Assembly: GCF_042186555.1 (NCBI RefSeq)
Contig: NC_133334.1
Coordinates: forward strand, 209,760,832 to 209,824,831
DNA from: Aquarana catesbeiana
Taxonomy: Eukaryota > Chordata > Amphibia > Anura > Ranidae
DNA length: 64,000 bases
Reading direction: 5' to 3'
Below are positions 45,572-56,789 of this stretch, piece by piece (the stretch's first letter is position 1; each line of letters opens with the position of its first letter). The position numbers were made by a program, and so were the translations under genes. The notes beneath the pieces are model-generated. The model had not been told where the DNA came from. It did no database searches and saw nothing but the letters and a program-made list of their open reading frames with translations.

Positions 45572-46404
45572 AAGGAGGCCTAAGGCCGCTTTCACACTGA
45601 TGCAATGCAGTTTACCTGTGGGTTAGCTGCACTTTACCACAGAATTCTATTATATCCTGCACTTTCTGAAAGTGCATCAAAACTTCTGCATTCAGGAGTT
45701 TTGGTGCGCTTTTAGGAAGCTCACCAAACCCACAGGATATATAATAGAAGTCTGTGGCTCAGTGCAGGTAACCAACTGCTGATCAGTCTGAAAGAAAACC
45801 AGTAACCAGTGCACAACTAGAAGAGATATGCCCATTGCTATGTGCGATTTTAATAAACTGGCCTAAAGCCTAGGTTCACATTGGAGCGATTTGGCATGTC
45901 AAATCGGCATCAATTGCACCGTCCAAATTGGTGCGACGCCGCATTTGCAGTGCAGCAGATTCCCAAAAGTAGTTTTTGTACTACTTTTGGCGATTTCGGT
46001 GTGCGATTTCCATAGACATCTGTATATAGTGGTGAACCACAAGGAGAATTTGAATTCTCAATGAAGCATTGCCAACATCCCAAAATATATTGTGAAAAAG
46101 GACCCTAAAGAAGGGACACTATTACCTTCCCGCTACAAAGGGACTTTGAAAGCGAAGAATTTTTTTTATAAAAACATTTTTTTGACAAAATGCTTAAAAA
46201 CGCATAGATAAAAATAGTAATCTATACAGAACATTTGTGCGAAAATAAACAATTTACACATCATATACTCTCGACACATTCAAAGGTGAATCGATGGCAG
46301 AAGTTTATCGGACCTTTTAAAGATATCATTTACTGCACATATTCATACACTCTTTTATACAATTCAATACTGAATACATTCATTTTCTCTCCTAAAAAAC
46401 TCCT

Positions 46405-46430
46405 CTGAAGAAGGGACATCGTCCTGAAAC
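46405..46430 (+). ncRNA. Hammerhead-ribozyme-like core, best match in the window
   Basis: CTGAAGA (fits CUGANGA), stem AGGGAC-ATC-GTCCT, then GAAAC. Both invariant boxes are exact. The sequence after GAAACATG is broken by a MITE, so the cleavage-site strand cannot be judged. Confidence 0.5.
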
Positions 46431-46433
46431 ATG

Positions 46434-46852
46434 TTAGGGTCCTTTCACACGGGACGGATCAGTGATGATCCACCCCGTGAGCATCCGCTTGCTCAGCGGG
46501 GATCGCTCCGCCGATCCCCGCTGAGCAGGAAGATGACAGGTCTGTCTCTGCACACTGTGCAGCGACGGACCTATCAGAGCGCCGCTCTCCCCTATGGGGG
46601 ATCAGATGATGACGAACCGTAGAGTCCGTTGTCACCCGATCCGATAACGGATGGAAAAGTAGGTTTTTGCTCCGTTACACTTTTTCGGATCGGATGTCAG
46701 CGGACATGTCACCGCTGACATCCGACGCTCCATAGAGGTCTATGGAGGGTCCGTTCAGGTCTGCCTGTCAGTTTTTTTAGGCGGACCTGAACGGACCTTC
46801 CATAGACCTCTATGGAGCGTCGGATGTCAGCGTTTATGTGAAAGAGGCCTTA
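46434..46852. mobile_element. MITE with CTTTCACA ends in the foldback loop
   Basis: The ends TAGGGTCCTTTCACACGGG and ATGTGAAAGAGGCCTTA are inverted repeats. The right part (46680-46830) is itself a near-perfect hairpin around TCCATAGACCTCTATGGAGC. Closely related to 21730-22127. Confidence 0.7.
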
Positions 46853-48804
46853 GGCTTATGGAGGAACTTGTATTCACCTTTGAATGTGTCAAGAGTATAT
46901 GATGTGTAAATTGTTTATTTTCACACAAATGTTCTGTATAGATTACTATTTTTATCTATGCTTTTTTAAGCATTTTTTCAAATAAATATGTTTTTATAAA
47001 AAAAAATTCTTCGCTTTCCAAGTTCGGATTCAAAGTCCCTTTGTACCGGGGGGTACTAGCACCACATAGACATCTGTACAGCAACCCGCACAGATGTCTC
47101 TGAAATTGCCCCTGAAGTCGGGACTGACATGCAGGATTGAAATTGTGCACATTCAGTTGAACTCGCACAATTTCATTCCCGCTGTCAGTGTGAACCAGGG
47201 CTTAAACACAATTTTTACTTCATTCAGGAATCACCCTGCAGGTATCACATCTCATGGGATATTAGGGTGAAGTGATCGGCTAACGTGTTTCGAGGATTTT
47301 TTTCTTTTCCACCATCCAATGTAATTGGTCACCCTACGGGCCCTATCTATTGTACTATATTACACTTGACTATATTGACAGGTCTATATATTTACATATG
47401 AGACAAAGTACACATAGATAAACTCATGTGGGGGTCGTGTCAATCCAGTCTCATTCTATAGTCTTATCCTATGCAGTTTACACCTTTAATTTACATTATC
47501 ATTTATACTTTATTTTACTTTGATATCGTTGTTTACAAAGATCCCAACTACTCTACAGTCATGCAATGGAATATATACACTTTCTCTACTACATATCGTA
47601 TACTTACACAAAAAAAAAAAAATTACTGAAGGATCTGTTATCATAGATCCAGGGTCCTTGGACCAAACACTCAAGAACTGGCAGATGGACATGGCTGGTT
47701 AACAGGTAGCAAGACAGAATGAGACCTTGGAAAGGACTTCTAGCCTTTTATCTATAGGGTCTTCAAAAGGAGATGTATGGGGTTTATAAAAAATAAACAT
47801 CCATACTCGCCTCTGTGATCACACTGATGCTGCAGCTGTCCCATGTTGGCTCCAAGCCCGAGAACTGAGCAATCACATGGCCGCTGACCACCAAGTACTC
47901 ACTCAGTCGGCTTAGAGTGGAGAGCAGTGACTGCAAGTCACTGCCATGCTCCTCCAGTGCTCACTTGAGCATCTGGCTGGAGTGGGGGCAGGTGCAGCTA
48001 GCTTCCGATCTCTGCCACGTGTTGAGAGGCAGAGCCAACGGTCAATCGGCTGGGTGGATCCTGAAAATATTGCCGAAATTCTTTCCAGAGCCTGGAGCAG
48101 CTCTGCCACATCAGCTGATAGCAGGAAACAGTCTGCTATGGGCCAACTCCTGGTCACAGGAGAGCAAGCGCACCCCGAGACCCACAAGAGCACTTTGGCC
48201 ACACTGCTCTTTTAAACAATGATCTGTCCGCCACAGGAACAGAGTCTTGTTAAGGTAGTTAATGGCCTATCTACTACAGGTATGGCCCACTTTTTAAGAA
48301 ACACTTTTTCAATAGGATATTGTTGAAGAAAGAGTTTAGAAGGAGTAAACACTCCTTAGGCATCCTTTAGCCACCTCTGAACACAGTAAACTATCCTCAA
48401 AAGAGAACGTAGACAGAATCCAATCTCTAGAAAGCAACAGCAAATCCCCAGTGTCTCAATTACTCCACCAGAATTCCAGCTAATGCCTGACTAATCTAAA
48501 AACTGCTCTCTCCCAACTCCTATATACTAACTAACCTGTGTAAAAATAAATAAAAATATAGATTTATATACTTACCCATTTTAAACCCGCTCAGGTCACA
48601 TGACCTGGCTCCCTTGTGTCAGCCAGCGTCAACTGCAGGGGCAGTAAGCAGAAAGTTAGTCAGTCACCAGCTCTCTGCTCTGCCCCTTCAGCACTCACTG
48701 GAGTGCCAGGCTGTTGAAGGGGCAGGAGCGGCTGGCTCAGGCCCTCAGCAGCATGCTGAGGGGCTGAGACAGCTGCCGGCAAGGAATCCAGGTGGATCCC
48801 AACT

Positions 48805-49053
48805 TTAGGCTGGGTTAACACTAGTGCGAATTTTCGCATCCAAATCGTACAGCAGGAGGTTGTGAGCGGCTCTCTATGGAGACGGTTCACATATCTTCAC
48901 AGTGGCACCGGTGCCCTGTGCATCTTATAGTCCGTTTCAGGTCCGAATTCAGCCCAAAAATTCAGGCTGAAATCGGACCTGAAAACGGTAAGCAAGGACA
49001 CACCGGACTCCTGCTGTAAGCCGCTGAGTGCTCATATGTGAACCCAGCCTTAA
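48805..49053. mobile_element. MITE with TAGGCTGGGTT ends
   Basis: The ends TTAGGCTGGGTTAACACTAG and ATGTGAACCCAGCCTTA are imperfect inverted repeats; related to 41969-42215. Confidence 0.65.
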
Positions 49054-49930
49054 AGTCGGGATCACTCCAGAGTCAGGAGCGGCTATGAGGTCATCCAACA
49101 GCTGATGTTAGCCCACTGTTGGCTGAATATGGGTCACAGGAGTGCAGAACTAAGTCTCTCCTGTAACCCACAGAGCTCTGACCCTACTTCTCCTTTAAAT
49201 GCATGTCTGTGTGCAGATCATTATTGCGCTCCACCCCCTGAACCCGGAAGAGTGTAAATGTGCTCTCAGTTACGATCACACATGCTGGTGATAGGAAACG
49301 GAACTTACTCCCAGAGGCAAGGTGGCAGAGAAGAGAGGAACAGGCAGCATGGTTATACTTGATGGAAGAGGAAGGCTGGCACTGTGGCCACTCAGACCTT
49401 TTCCACCAGAAGCACGGTCCACTGGTTATGACAAATTCATGGCCACCTCCGCAGCCCTGAGCTTTCTCTATGATAGAATGTATTCTATACATCACTGGCT
49501 ACCTAGGAGAGTCCACCTCTGACCTGTAGCTTAAGTACACGTCCTTGGCCTTTGAGGGGTCATTCCCACAGGCATACGTGTATTTTCTGCAGGAAAAAAA
49601 AAAGGTTCTCACTGGCAGACCTAGAAGATCTTGTGTAAAGTAAACGCCTAATGTACTTGCAGAGAACCTGCAGTTGTGTCCTACTTTTTTTTGTGCACGA
49701 CTAAACGCAGCGTACATTTTTGTATCTAGATTTAGCTGGATGTATGAGCCCACTTATTACTATAGTTCTACATTTGGATACATACAAAAATTAAAACGCA
49801 GTGTTCTCTTCTGCCCATGTGAATGAGCTTCAAAGCTAAACAGATCTCAGAAGACATTTACAGGATCTGGGCTGTAGATTGTCCTGGCTCTGTGCACCAT
49901 GAGGGGAATCGATCAAAACCACAGCAGTCC

Positions 49931-50313
49931 CAAGACCCTTTTCACACTGGAGGCGTTTTTCAGGCACTACAGCGATAAAAATAGCGCCTGAAAAAAGCCT
50001 CAGCTGCAAACCCAGTGTGAAAGCCCTAGTGCTTTCACACTGGGGCACTGCGCTGGTAGGGCATCACAAAGTCCTGCCAGCAGCTTCTTTGCAGCGGTGA
50101 ATACACTGCTCCTGCCCATTTAAAACAATGGGGCAGCGCCGCCATACCACCGGCAAAGCACCGCTGCAGCAGCGTTTTGCGGGTGGATTTAACCCTTTTT
50201 CGGCCGCAATTATAACCGCCCCGCTAGCAGCTGAATCGCGCCACTAAAATGACGGTAAAGCAGCGCCACTTTACCACCGACGCCCAGGGCGGCTCAGTGT
50301 GAAAGGGGTCTAA
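49931..50313. mobile_element. MITE with AGACCCTTTTCACACTGG ends
   Basis: The ends AAGACCCTTTTCACACTGG and CAGTGTGAAAGGGGTCTAA are near-perfect inverted repeats. The interior is GC-rich with GGCGCC/CAGCGC motifs. Confidence 0.7.
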
Positions 50314-50350
50314 GGGACAACCAGCCAGCTTTTATCTTTCATTTTCGAAG

Positions 50351-51169
50351 CTTAAAGCGGAGTTCCACCGAAAAGTAGAACTTCCGGTTAAGTACCCCTC
50401 GTCCCATGACATGCCACAATTGGGGGTGGGAAGGGGGTGCTGGGTACCTGGTTTGGTTTCCCACTTCCTCCTTCCGACTGCCCCTCCCAGTAATGTTCTG
50501 GGACACGTGACAGGTCCCAGAACATTGCCTGGCCATTGACGGAGCACAGTGCTCGCCCGGCTGTGACAGTTCACAGCCGGGCACTCACAATGTCGGCGCC
50601 GAAGAGGAGGGAGAGAGAACAGACGCTTCAGGCGGCCGCATCGCTGGACCTTGGGACAGGTGAGTGTCTGTTTATTAAAAGTCAGCAGCTATACTTTTTG
50701 TAGCAGCTGACTTTTAATAAACTCAAAAACCAGTGGAAAAAAAATTGAAAGTCAGCAGCTACAAATACTGCAGCTGCTGACTTTTAATTGGACACTTACC
50801 TGTCCCAGGGTCCAGCGATGCGGGGGATCGAAGCCCCGCTCGTCTCCCCCTCCATTCGGCGGCACCGGCATTGCAACTGTGGGCGCCGGGCTGTGGCTTC
50901 ACAGCCAGGCACCCACTGCGCAAGCGGCGCAGCGATTGGCCACTCAGTCATCTGGGACCTGTAATGGGTCCCAGATGATTGACAAGAGGGAGGGAGCAGA
51001 GCTGAGCCCTTCCTGTGCCAAGGGGAAGTGATGTCACCAGCCCAGGCACTGAAAGAAGGACTACGTGGGACCCCCTAGCAACAGGCATTTAGAGGTGAGT
51101 TAAACAAAAAAAAAAAAAATCCAAATTTTTTTTTTTTTTTTTTTTTATTTGAGTGGAACACCACTTTAA
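50351..51169. mobile_element. Inverted-ended repeat with CTTAAAG..GGAGTTCCACC ends
   Basis: The left end CTTAAAGCGGAGTTCCACC and right end GTGGAACACCACTTTAAG are imperfect inverted repeats. Inside, GTCAGCAGCT/AGCTGCTGAC motifs and a TTACCTGTCCCAGGGTCCAG block form inverted pairs. Fragments recur at 57600 and 59800-60200. Confidence 0.55.
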
Positions 51170-51412
51170 GTGAACACACAGAAGATAGCTCATTGGTTGC
51201 TATGCACAGTTGCTCCAGATTCTTTTAATCACCCCACAATGAATGTAAGCGAAGCATACATAACAATTGTATCCAGCCACCTTGAATGACGATAATGAAG
51301 GATGCAGATAAATATAGAAATGAAGCAGAAGTTGAATGGCTAATCGGTTTCAGAGGAGAAAACATTGCTGTGGCAGCTATAATAAGCACATCTACTGAGA
51401 ACAGAACAAGCA

Positions 51413-51445
<33 letters not shown>

Positions 51446-51448
51446 CCC

Positions 51449-51980
51449 GTATTTATCGGCGTATAACACGCACATTCATTTTAAGAGGGAAGTTTCAGGA
51501 AAAAAAACTTAAATTTTAAATAAGGAACTTTGAAGTAAAATAAGGGTCAGTGCCCATCTGCAGCCTCACCATTGCCATCAATGCAGCCTGATCAATGCCC
51601 ATCTGCAGCCTCACAAGTGCCATCAGTGCAGCCTTACCATTGCCATCAATGCAGCAGCCTCACCATTGCCATCAGTGCAGCCTGATCGATGCCCATCTGC
51701 AGCCCAGAGGGGACAGGGAGGGGGGCGGGATGAGCGCCGACAGATTACATACAGTGAGAATTTCCTATGATAGACAGAACAGTGGTCCAATGGTGGCCCA
51801 GGAGACAGGAGTTCATATTATAGAGGCCAAGTAAACAGGAGATTCTCACTGTATGTAATCTGACGGTGCTCGTCCTGCCCCCCCCCTCCGAGGCAGCTAA
51901 AATTGAAGTATTGGCGTATAACACGCACGATTTGCACCCAATTTTCATGGTGAAAAAGTGAGTGTTATACGCCAATAAAT

Positions 51981-51982
<2 letters not shown>
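51449..51982. mobile_element. MITE with GTATTTATCGGCGTATAACA ends
   Basis: The ends GTATTTATCGGCGTATAACA and GTGTTATACGCCAATAAATA are inverted repeats. TA microsatellites lie on both outer sides. Inside are tandem units around CCCATCTGCAGCCTCACC (about 51545-51705) and an inverted pair ACATACAGTGAGAAT/ATTCTCACTGTATGT. Confidence 0.75.

Positions 51983-51983
<1 letters not shown>

Positions 51984-52034
<51 letters not shown>
51984..52034. repeat. (TA)n microsatellite
   Basis: A nearly pure TA tract between a MITE and the large minisatellite. Confidence 0.95.
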
Positions 52035-52043
<9 letters not shown>

Positions 52044-52083
52044 ACACACACACACATTTCCCTGAACTGCAAATGAAGACATG

Positions 52084-54824
52084 AGACGTGCGTGTGGCAT
52101 TTGCCCCCCCCCCGTGTGAGGCATATGTGTGTGGCATTTACCCCCCGTGCGAGGCGTGTGTGTGGCATTTGCCCCCCCCCCGTGCAAGGCGTGTGTGTGG
52201 CATTTGCCCCCCCCCCCCCCTGCGAGACGTGTGTGTGGCATTTGCCCCCCCGTGCGAGGCGTGTGTGTGGCATTTGCCCCCCCGTGCGAGGCGTGTGTGT
52301 GGCATTTGCCCCCCCCGTGCGAGGCGTGTGTGTGGCATTTGCCCCCCCCGTGCGAGGCGTGTGTGTGGCATTTGCCCCCCCCGTGCGAGGCGTGTGTGTG
52401 GCATTTGCCCCCCCCCGTGCGAGGCGTGTGTGTGGCATTTGCCCCCCCCCGTGCGAGGCGTGTGTGTGGCATTTGCCCCCCCCCGTGCGAGGCGTGTGTG
52501 TGGCATTTGCCCCCCCCCGTGCGAGGCGTGTGTGTGGCATTTGCCCCCCCCCCGTGCGAGGCGTGTGTGTGGCATTTGCCCCCCCCCGTGCGAGGCGTGT
52601 GTGTGGCATTTGCCCCCCCCGTGCGAGGCGTGTGTGTGGCATTTGCCCCCCCCGTGCGAGGCGTGTGTGTGGCATTTGCCCCCCCCGTGCGAGGCGTGTG
52701 TGTGGCATTTGCCCCCCCCCGTGCGAGGCGTGTGTGTGGCATTTGCCCAACCCGTGCGAGGCATTTGCCCCCCCCGTGTGAGGCATGTATGTGTGGCATT
52801 TGCCCCCCCCGCGAGGCATGTATGTGTGGCATTTGCCCCCCCCCGTGTGAGGAGTGTGTGTGGCATTTGCCCCCCCCCCCCCCGTGTGAGGAGTGTGTGT
52901 GGCATTTGCCCCCCCCCCCGTGTGAGGAGTGTGTGTGGCATTTGCCCCCCCCCCCGTGTGAGGAGTGTGTGTGGCATTTGCCCCCCCCCCGTGTGAGGAG
53001 TGTGTGTGGCATTTGCCCCCCCCCCCGTGTGAGGAGTGTGTGTGGCATTTGCCCCCCCCCGTGTGAGGAGTGTGTGTGGCATTTGCCCCCCCCCCCGTGT
53101 GAGGAGTGTGTGTGGCATTTGCCCCCCCCCCCGTGTGAGGAGTGTGTGTGGCATTTGCCCCCCCCCCCGTGTGAGGAGTGTGTGTGGCATTTGCCCCCCC
53201 CCCCGTGTGAGGAGTGTGTGTGGCATTTGCCCCCCCCCCCGTGTGAGGAGTGTGTGTGTGGCATTTGCCCCCCCGTGTGAGGAGTGTGTGGCATTTGCCC
53301 CCCCGTGTGAGGAGTGTGTGTGGCATTTGCCCCCGATGTGAGGAGTGTGTGGCATTTGCCCCCGATGTGAGGAGTGTGTGGCATTTGCCCCCGATGTGAG
53401 GAGTGTGTGTGTGGCATTTGCCCCCGATGTGAGGAGTGTGTGTGTGGCATTTGCCCCCCGTGTGAGGAGTGTGTGTGTGGCATTTGCCCCCCGTGTGAGG
53501 AGTGTGTGTGTGGCATTTGCCCCCCGTGTGAGGAGTGTGTGTGTGGCATTTGCCCCCCGTGTGAGGAGTGTGTGTGTGGCATTTGCCCCCCGTGTGAGGA
53601 GTGTGTGTGTGGCATTTGCCCCCCGTGTGAGGAGTGTGTGTGTGGCATTTGCCCCCCGTGTGAGGAGTGTGTGTGTGGCATTTGCCCCCCGTGTGAGGAG
53701 TGTGTGTGTGGCATTTGCCCCCCGTGCGAGGCGTGTGTGTGCCATTTGCCCAACCCGTGCGAGGCATTTGCCCCCCCGTGTGAGGCATGTATGTGTGGCA
53801 TTTGCCCCCCCCCCCCGTGTGGGGCATGTATGTGTGGCATTTGCCCCCCCCCGCGAGGCATGTATGTGTGGCATTTGCCCCCCCTCCCCCCGTGTGAGGA
53901 GTGTGTGTGGCATTTGCCCCCCCTCCCCCCGTGTGAGGAGTGTGTGTGGCATTTGCCCCCCCGTGTGAGGAGTGTGTGTGGCATTTGCCCCCCCGTGTGA
54001 GGAGTGTGTGTGGCATTTGCCCCCGTGTGAGGAGTGTGTGTGTGGCATTTGCCCCCCGTGTGAGGAGTGTGTGTGTGGCATTTGCCCCCCGTGTGAGGAG
54101 TGTGTGTGTGGCATTTGCCCCCCGTGTGAGGAGTGTGTGTGTGGCATTTGCCCCCCGTGTGAGGAGTGTGTGTGTGGCATTTGCCCCCCGTGTGAGGAGT
54201 GTGTGTGTGGCATTTGCCCCCCGTGTGAGGAGTGTGTGTGTGGCATTTGCCCCCCGTGTGAGGAGTGTGTGTGTGGCATTTGCCCCCCGTGTGAGGAGTG
54301 TGTGTGTGGCATTTGCCCCCCGTGTGAGGAGTGTGTGTGTGGCATTTGCCCCCCGTGTGAGGAGTGTGTGTGTGTGGCATTTGCCCCCCGTGTGAGGAGT
54401 GTGTGTGTGTGGCATTTGCCCCCCGTGTGAGGAGTGTGTGTGTGGCATTTGCCCCCCGTGTGAGGAGTGTGTGTGTGGCATTTGCCCCCCGTGTGAGGAG
54501 TGTGTGTGTGGCATTTGCCCCCCGTGTGAGGAGTGTGTGTGTGGCATTTGCCCCCCGTGTGAGGAGTGTGTGTGTGTGGCATTTGCCCCCCGTGTGAGGA
54601 GTGTGTGTGTGGCATTTGCCCCCCGTGTGAGGAGTGTGTGGCATTTGCCCCCCCGTGTGAGGAGTGTGTGGCATTTGCCCCCCGTGTGAGGAGTGTGTGG
54701 CATTTGCCCCCCGTGTGAGGAGTGTGTGTGTGGCATTTGCCCCCCGTGTGAGGAGTGTGTGGCATTTGCCCCCCCGTGTGAGGAGTGTGTGGCATTTGCC
54801 CCCCGTGTGAGGAGTGTGTGGCAC
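52084..54824. repeat. 2.7-kb minisatellite, roughly eighty units of 29-40 bp
   Basis: The unit is GTGTGAGGAGTGTGTGTGGC then ATTTGC and a C-run of varied length. An older block (about 52145-52740) uses GCGAGGCG; the rest uses GTGAGGAG. A junction block with CAACCCGTGCGAGGC occurs twice, at 52748 and 53751. Unit length varies in the C-run and the GT-run. Very long frames on several strands and phases are a by-product of the repeat and are not genes. Confidence 0.96.
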
Positions 54825-55156
54825 TGACCTGCTTGAAGAGCCGATGAATCGATGTGCTCACCTCTAACAATGTGCTCTGTTTTAACACGTATTTTTTTCG
54901 GGAAATCCCAACACTTCCCACACACGAGGTGTTGTAATCCTAGTCATGGAGTGAGTGTCTGATTGCACAGCTCGATGACATTTCTCTACCCATACAGCCT
55001 CCCCCTCTTCCTGCCATGGTCCTCCCCCTGCTGTAGCAAGTACAAGTCACCCGAAGATAAACTTTAAGCCGCTCACTAATAGACAGCATATTCTGACCCT
55101 GTAACGTGCAATATATACAGCCGGCAGGGAGTAAAGCCTTCCACCGCAATGGTTAC

Positions 55157-55260
55157 CTGTGTCAGTCCGTGCAGCTCCTTTGAAATTCCCGCTCAAGGTT
55201 CCCGCGATTTTTTTTCCCGGGTGTCTGTTTCCTTGATGTGAAGAGGAGGTTTCCTCCTCA
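55157..55260 (-). other. slc29a2: Candidate non-coding first exon of slc29a2
   Basis: On the minus strand a fairly GC-rich unique stretch ends in a good donor, ACACAG before GTAACC at 55157. It lies upstream of the first coding exon, which itself starts with a clear acceptor, so a 5'UTR exon is needed somewhere upstream. The upstream limit is a guess, and no promoter motif is decisive. Only transcript data can settle it. Confidence 0.3.
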
Positions 55261-55572
55261 CCGAGGAAGTGTGTGATAGCATACACCCCTTGTATTGTGC
55301 TGCTAGAGACTGTGGTATGTAGGCCTGTAAGGTACACATTTAAACACTGCAGATTTCCAGTCATATAACAGTACGGTACACTTTTATGGACTCAAACACT
55401 TGTGTTAGAGACAGTGCCTGTGGCCCCTTTCACACTTGTGCGACTTTGGATATCAGGGTCGCATGACAAGTCATACCCCATGATTTGCAATGATAACCAT
55501 TCATATGTGTGTGACAAAGTAGTTCCTGTACTACTTTGGTCCAACTTTGATGCGAGTTGAGGTTCATAGACC

Positions 55573-56632
55573 CATGGGCGTTGCTAGGTCTGCAAAAGAT
55601 CTGGGCTAGAGCCCATAGCAGCGGTCACCAACCTTTTTGCAGGAGGAGGGGGGGTAAGGAAGTGCTTCAACTCATCATAATACAGAATCAGTGGGAGCCC
55701 TAGGCGTGTCACTTGCCACATCTCCTGCCACCAGATGCAGCATGTAACTTGCCACCGTCGCCTGTCACCAAATGCAGTGTGTCACTTGCCACCATCGCCT
55801 GTCATCAGATGCAGTTTGTTACTTGCCACCGTCACCTGCCACTAGATGTGGATTGTCACCTGCCACCTGATGTGGATTGTCACTTGCCACTGTCACCAGA
55901 TGTGGATTGTCACTTGCCACGTCACCTGCCACCATTTGCAGATTGTCACTTGCCACGTCACCTGCCACCATTTGCAGATTGCCACATCACCTGCCACCAT
56001 TTGCAGATTGTCAATTGCCACATCTCCTGCCACCATTTGCAGATTGTCACTTGCCACGTCACCTGGCACCAGATGTGGATTGTCACTTAGCAACCGATGT
56101 GGATTGTAACTTGACATGCCAGCCAGTGCCACCAACTGTGCATTGTCGCTGCATTGGTGGCAGGCTGGCAACACTGGTCCATTCAGTGAGAGTGAGGGCA
56201 GGAAAGCAGTGATGCAGGGCGGGCAGTGAGAGATGATGTCATCTCGCTGCTCCCCGCCACGCCTCCAACACTGAAGCAAGGGAGTCTGGCTGCAGAGTGG
56301 AGCTCCACCGATGACAGGAAGCATGTGACCTCCACTCCACAACGCTGTGAAGGCGGAAGAGCACTGATGTGTGCCGGCAGTGAGAGATGATGTCATCTCT
56401 CTGTACCTCGCTCCCACATTGAAGAGGCCCGGCTGTGAAGAGCGCTGATGTGGAGCAGTCGGAGAGAGATGATGTCATCTCTGCTCGTCCATCTGCTCAC
56501 TTCTCTCCTCTCCTCCGCCTCTCTCATGCAGCCAGTCTGCCCGCCGCGGCCGCGGACTGCTGGTTAGGCAGGGACCCTGGGCCCCAGACTCAGGGCTATA
56601 GCCCCAATAGCCACCCCCTAGCGACACCTCTG
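55573..56632. mobile_element. hAT-type element with perfect 8-bp target duplication
   Basis: CATAGACC at 55565-55572 and 56633-56640 flanks ends CATGGGCGTTGCTAGG and CCTAGCGACACCTCTG. The interior contains a tandem region (about 55705-56115, GTCACTTGCCAC..CACCATTTGCAGATT units) and an inverted/direct region of AGTGAGAGATGATGTCATCT copies (56223-56480). No transposase is seen. Confidence 0.88.
55705..56115. repeat. Tandem repeat inside the hAT element
   Basis: Degenerate units of about 33-40 bp built on TTGCCAC, ACCTGCCACC and GATGTGGATTGTCAC or TTTGCAGATTGTCAC. Confidence 0.85.
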
Positions 56633-56789
56633 CATAGACCTCAAGTTTACATGGGCATTCCCTGAAATCGCAGCAAAATCGCATTAAAATGCAGCTGCAA
56701 AATCGCACAACTTTCAAGTTGTGGCAGTGTGAAAGGGACCTGACTGTCCCTCTTCTGGGCCTGACAGAAAATGTAGAAATAATTGTGCT

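Larger units (their letters stand above)
46025..47064. mobile_element. Foldback insertion with 14-bp target duplication and hammerhead-like core
   Basis: CATAGACATCTGTA occurs at 46011-46024 and 47065-47078. The arms, about 46131-46292 and 46872-47046, are inverted repeats (GGGACTTTGAA, ATAGTAATCTATACAGAACA). The right arm carries AATAAATATG. The loop has a well-kept ribozyme-like core and a later MITE at 46434-46852. Confidence 0.82.
45865..47205. mobile_element. TAAGCC..GGTTCACA MITE split by a foldback insertion
   Basis: The ends TAAAGCCTAGGTTCACATT and AGTGTGAACCAGGGCTTA are inverted repeats. Without the nested 1.05 kb the element is about 290 bp, like its relative at 59568-59788. Confidence 0.7.
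55421..56742. mobile_element. MITE with CCCTTTCACAC ends, split by a hAT element
   Basis: The ends GTGGCCCCTTTCACACTTG and CAGTGTGAAAGGGACCTGA are inverted repeats. Removing the nested hAT and one 8-bp duplicate leaves about 254 bp. Confidence 0.7.

Noticed and set aside
47275..47310. Possible fifth hammerhead-like core on the minus strand (CCTCGAAACACGTTAG)
   Set aside because: GAAAC is present, but no CUGANGA box or convincing stem II is found next to it.
51945..54925. Very long open frames (over 900 codons) on the minus strand and several on the plus strand across the 52-54.8 kb region
   Set aside because: They follow a minisatellite whose units lack stops in most frames. The three minus-strand phases give the same repeat peptides (GGKCHTH-type), there is no splice or family support, and the array varies in unit length.
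55713..56417. Frames of 111-174 codons with CHLPP and DNLQMVAGDV repeats
   Set aside because: They translate the tandem array inside the hAT element; no family support.
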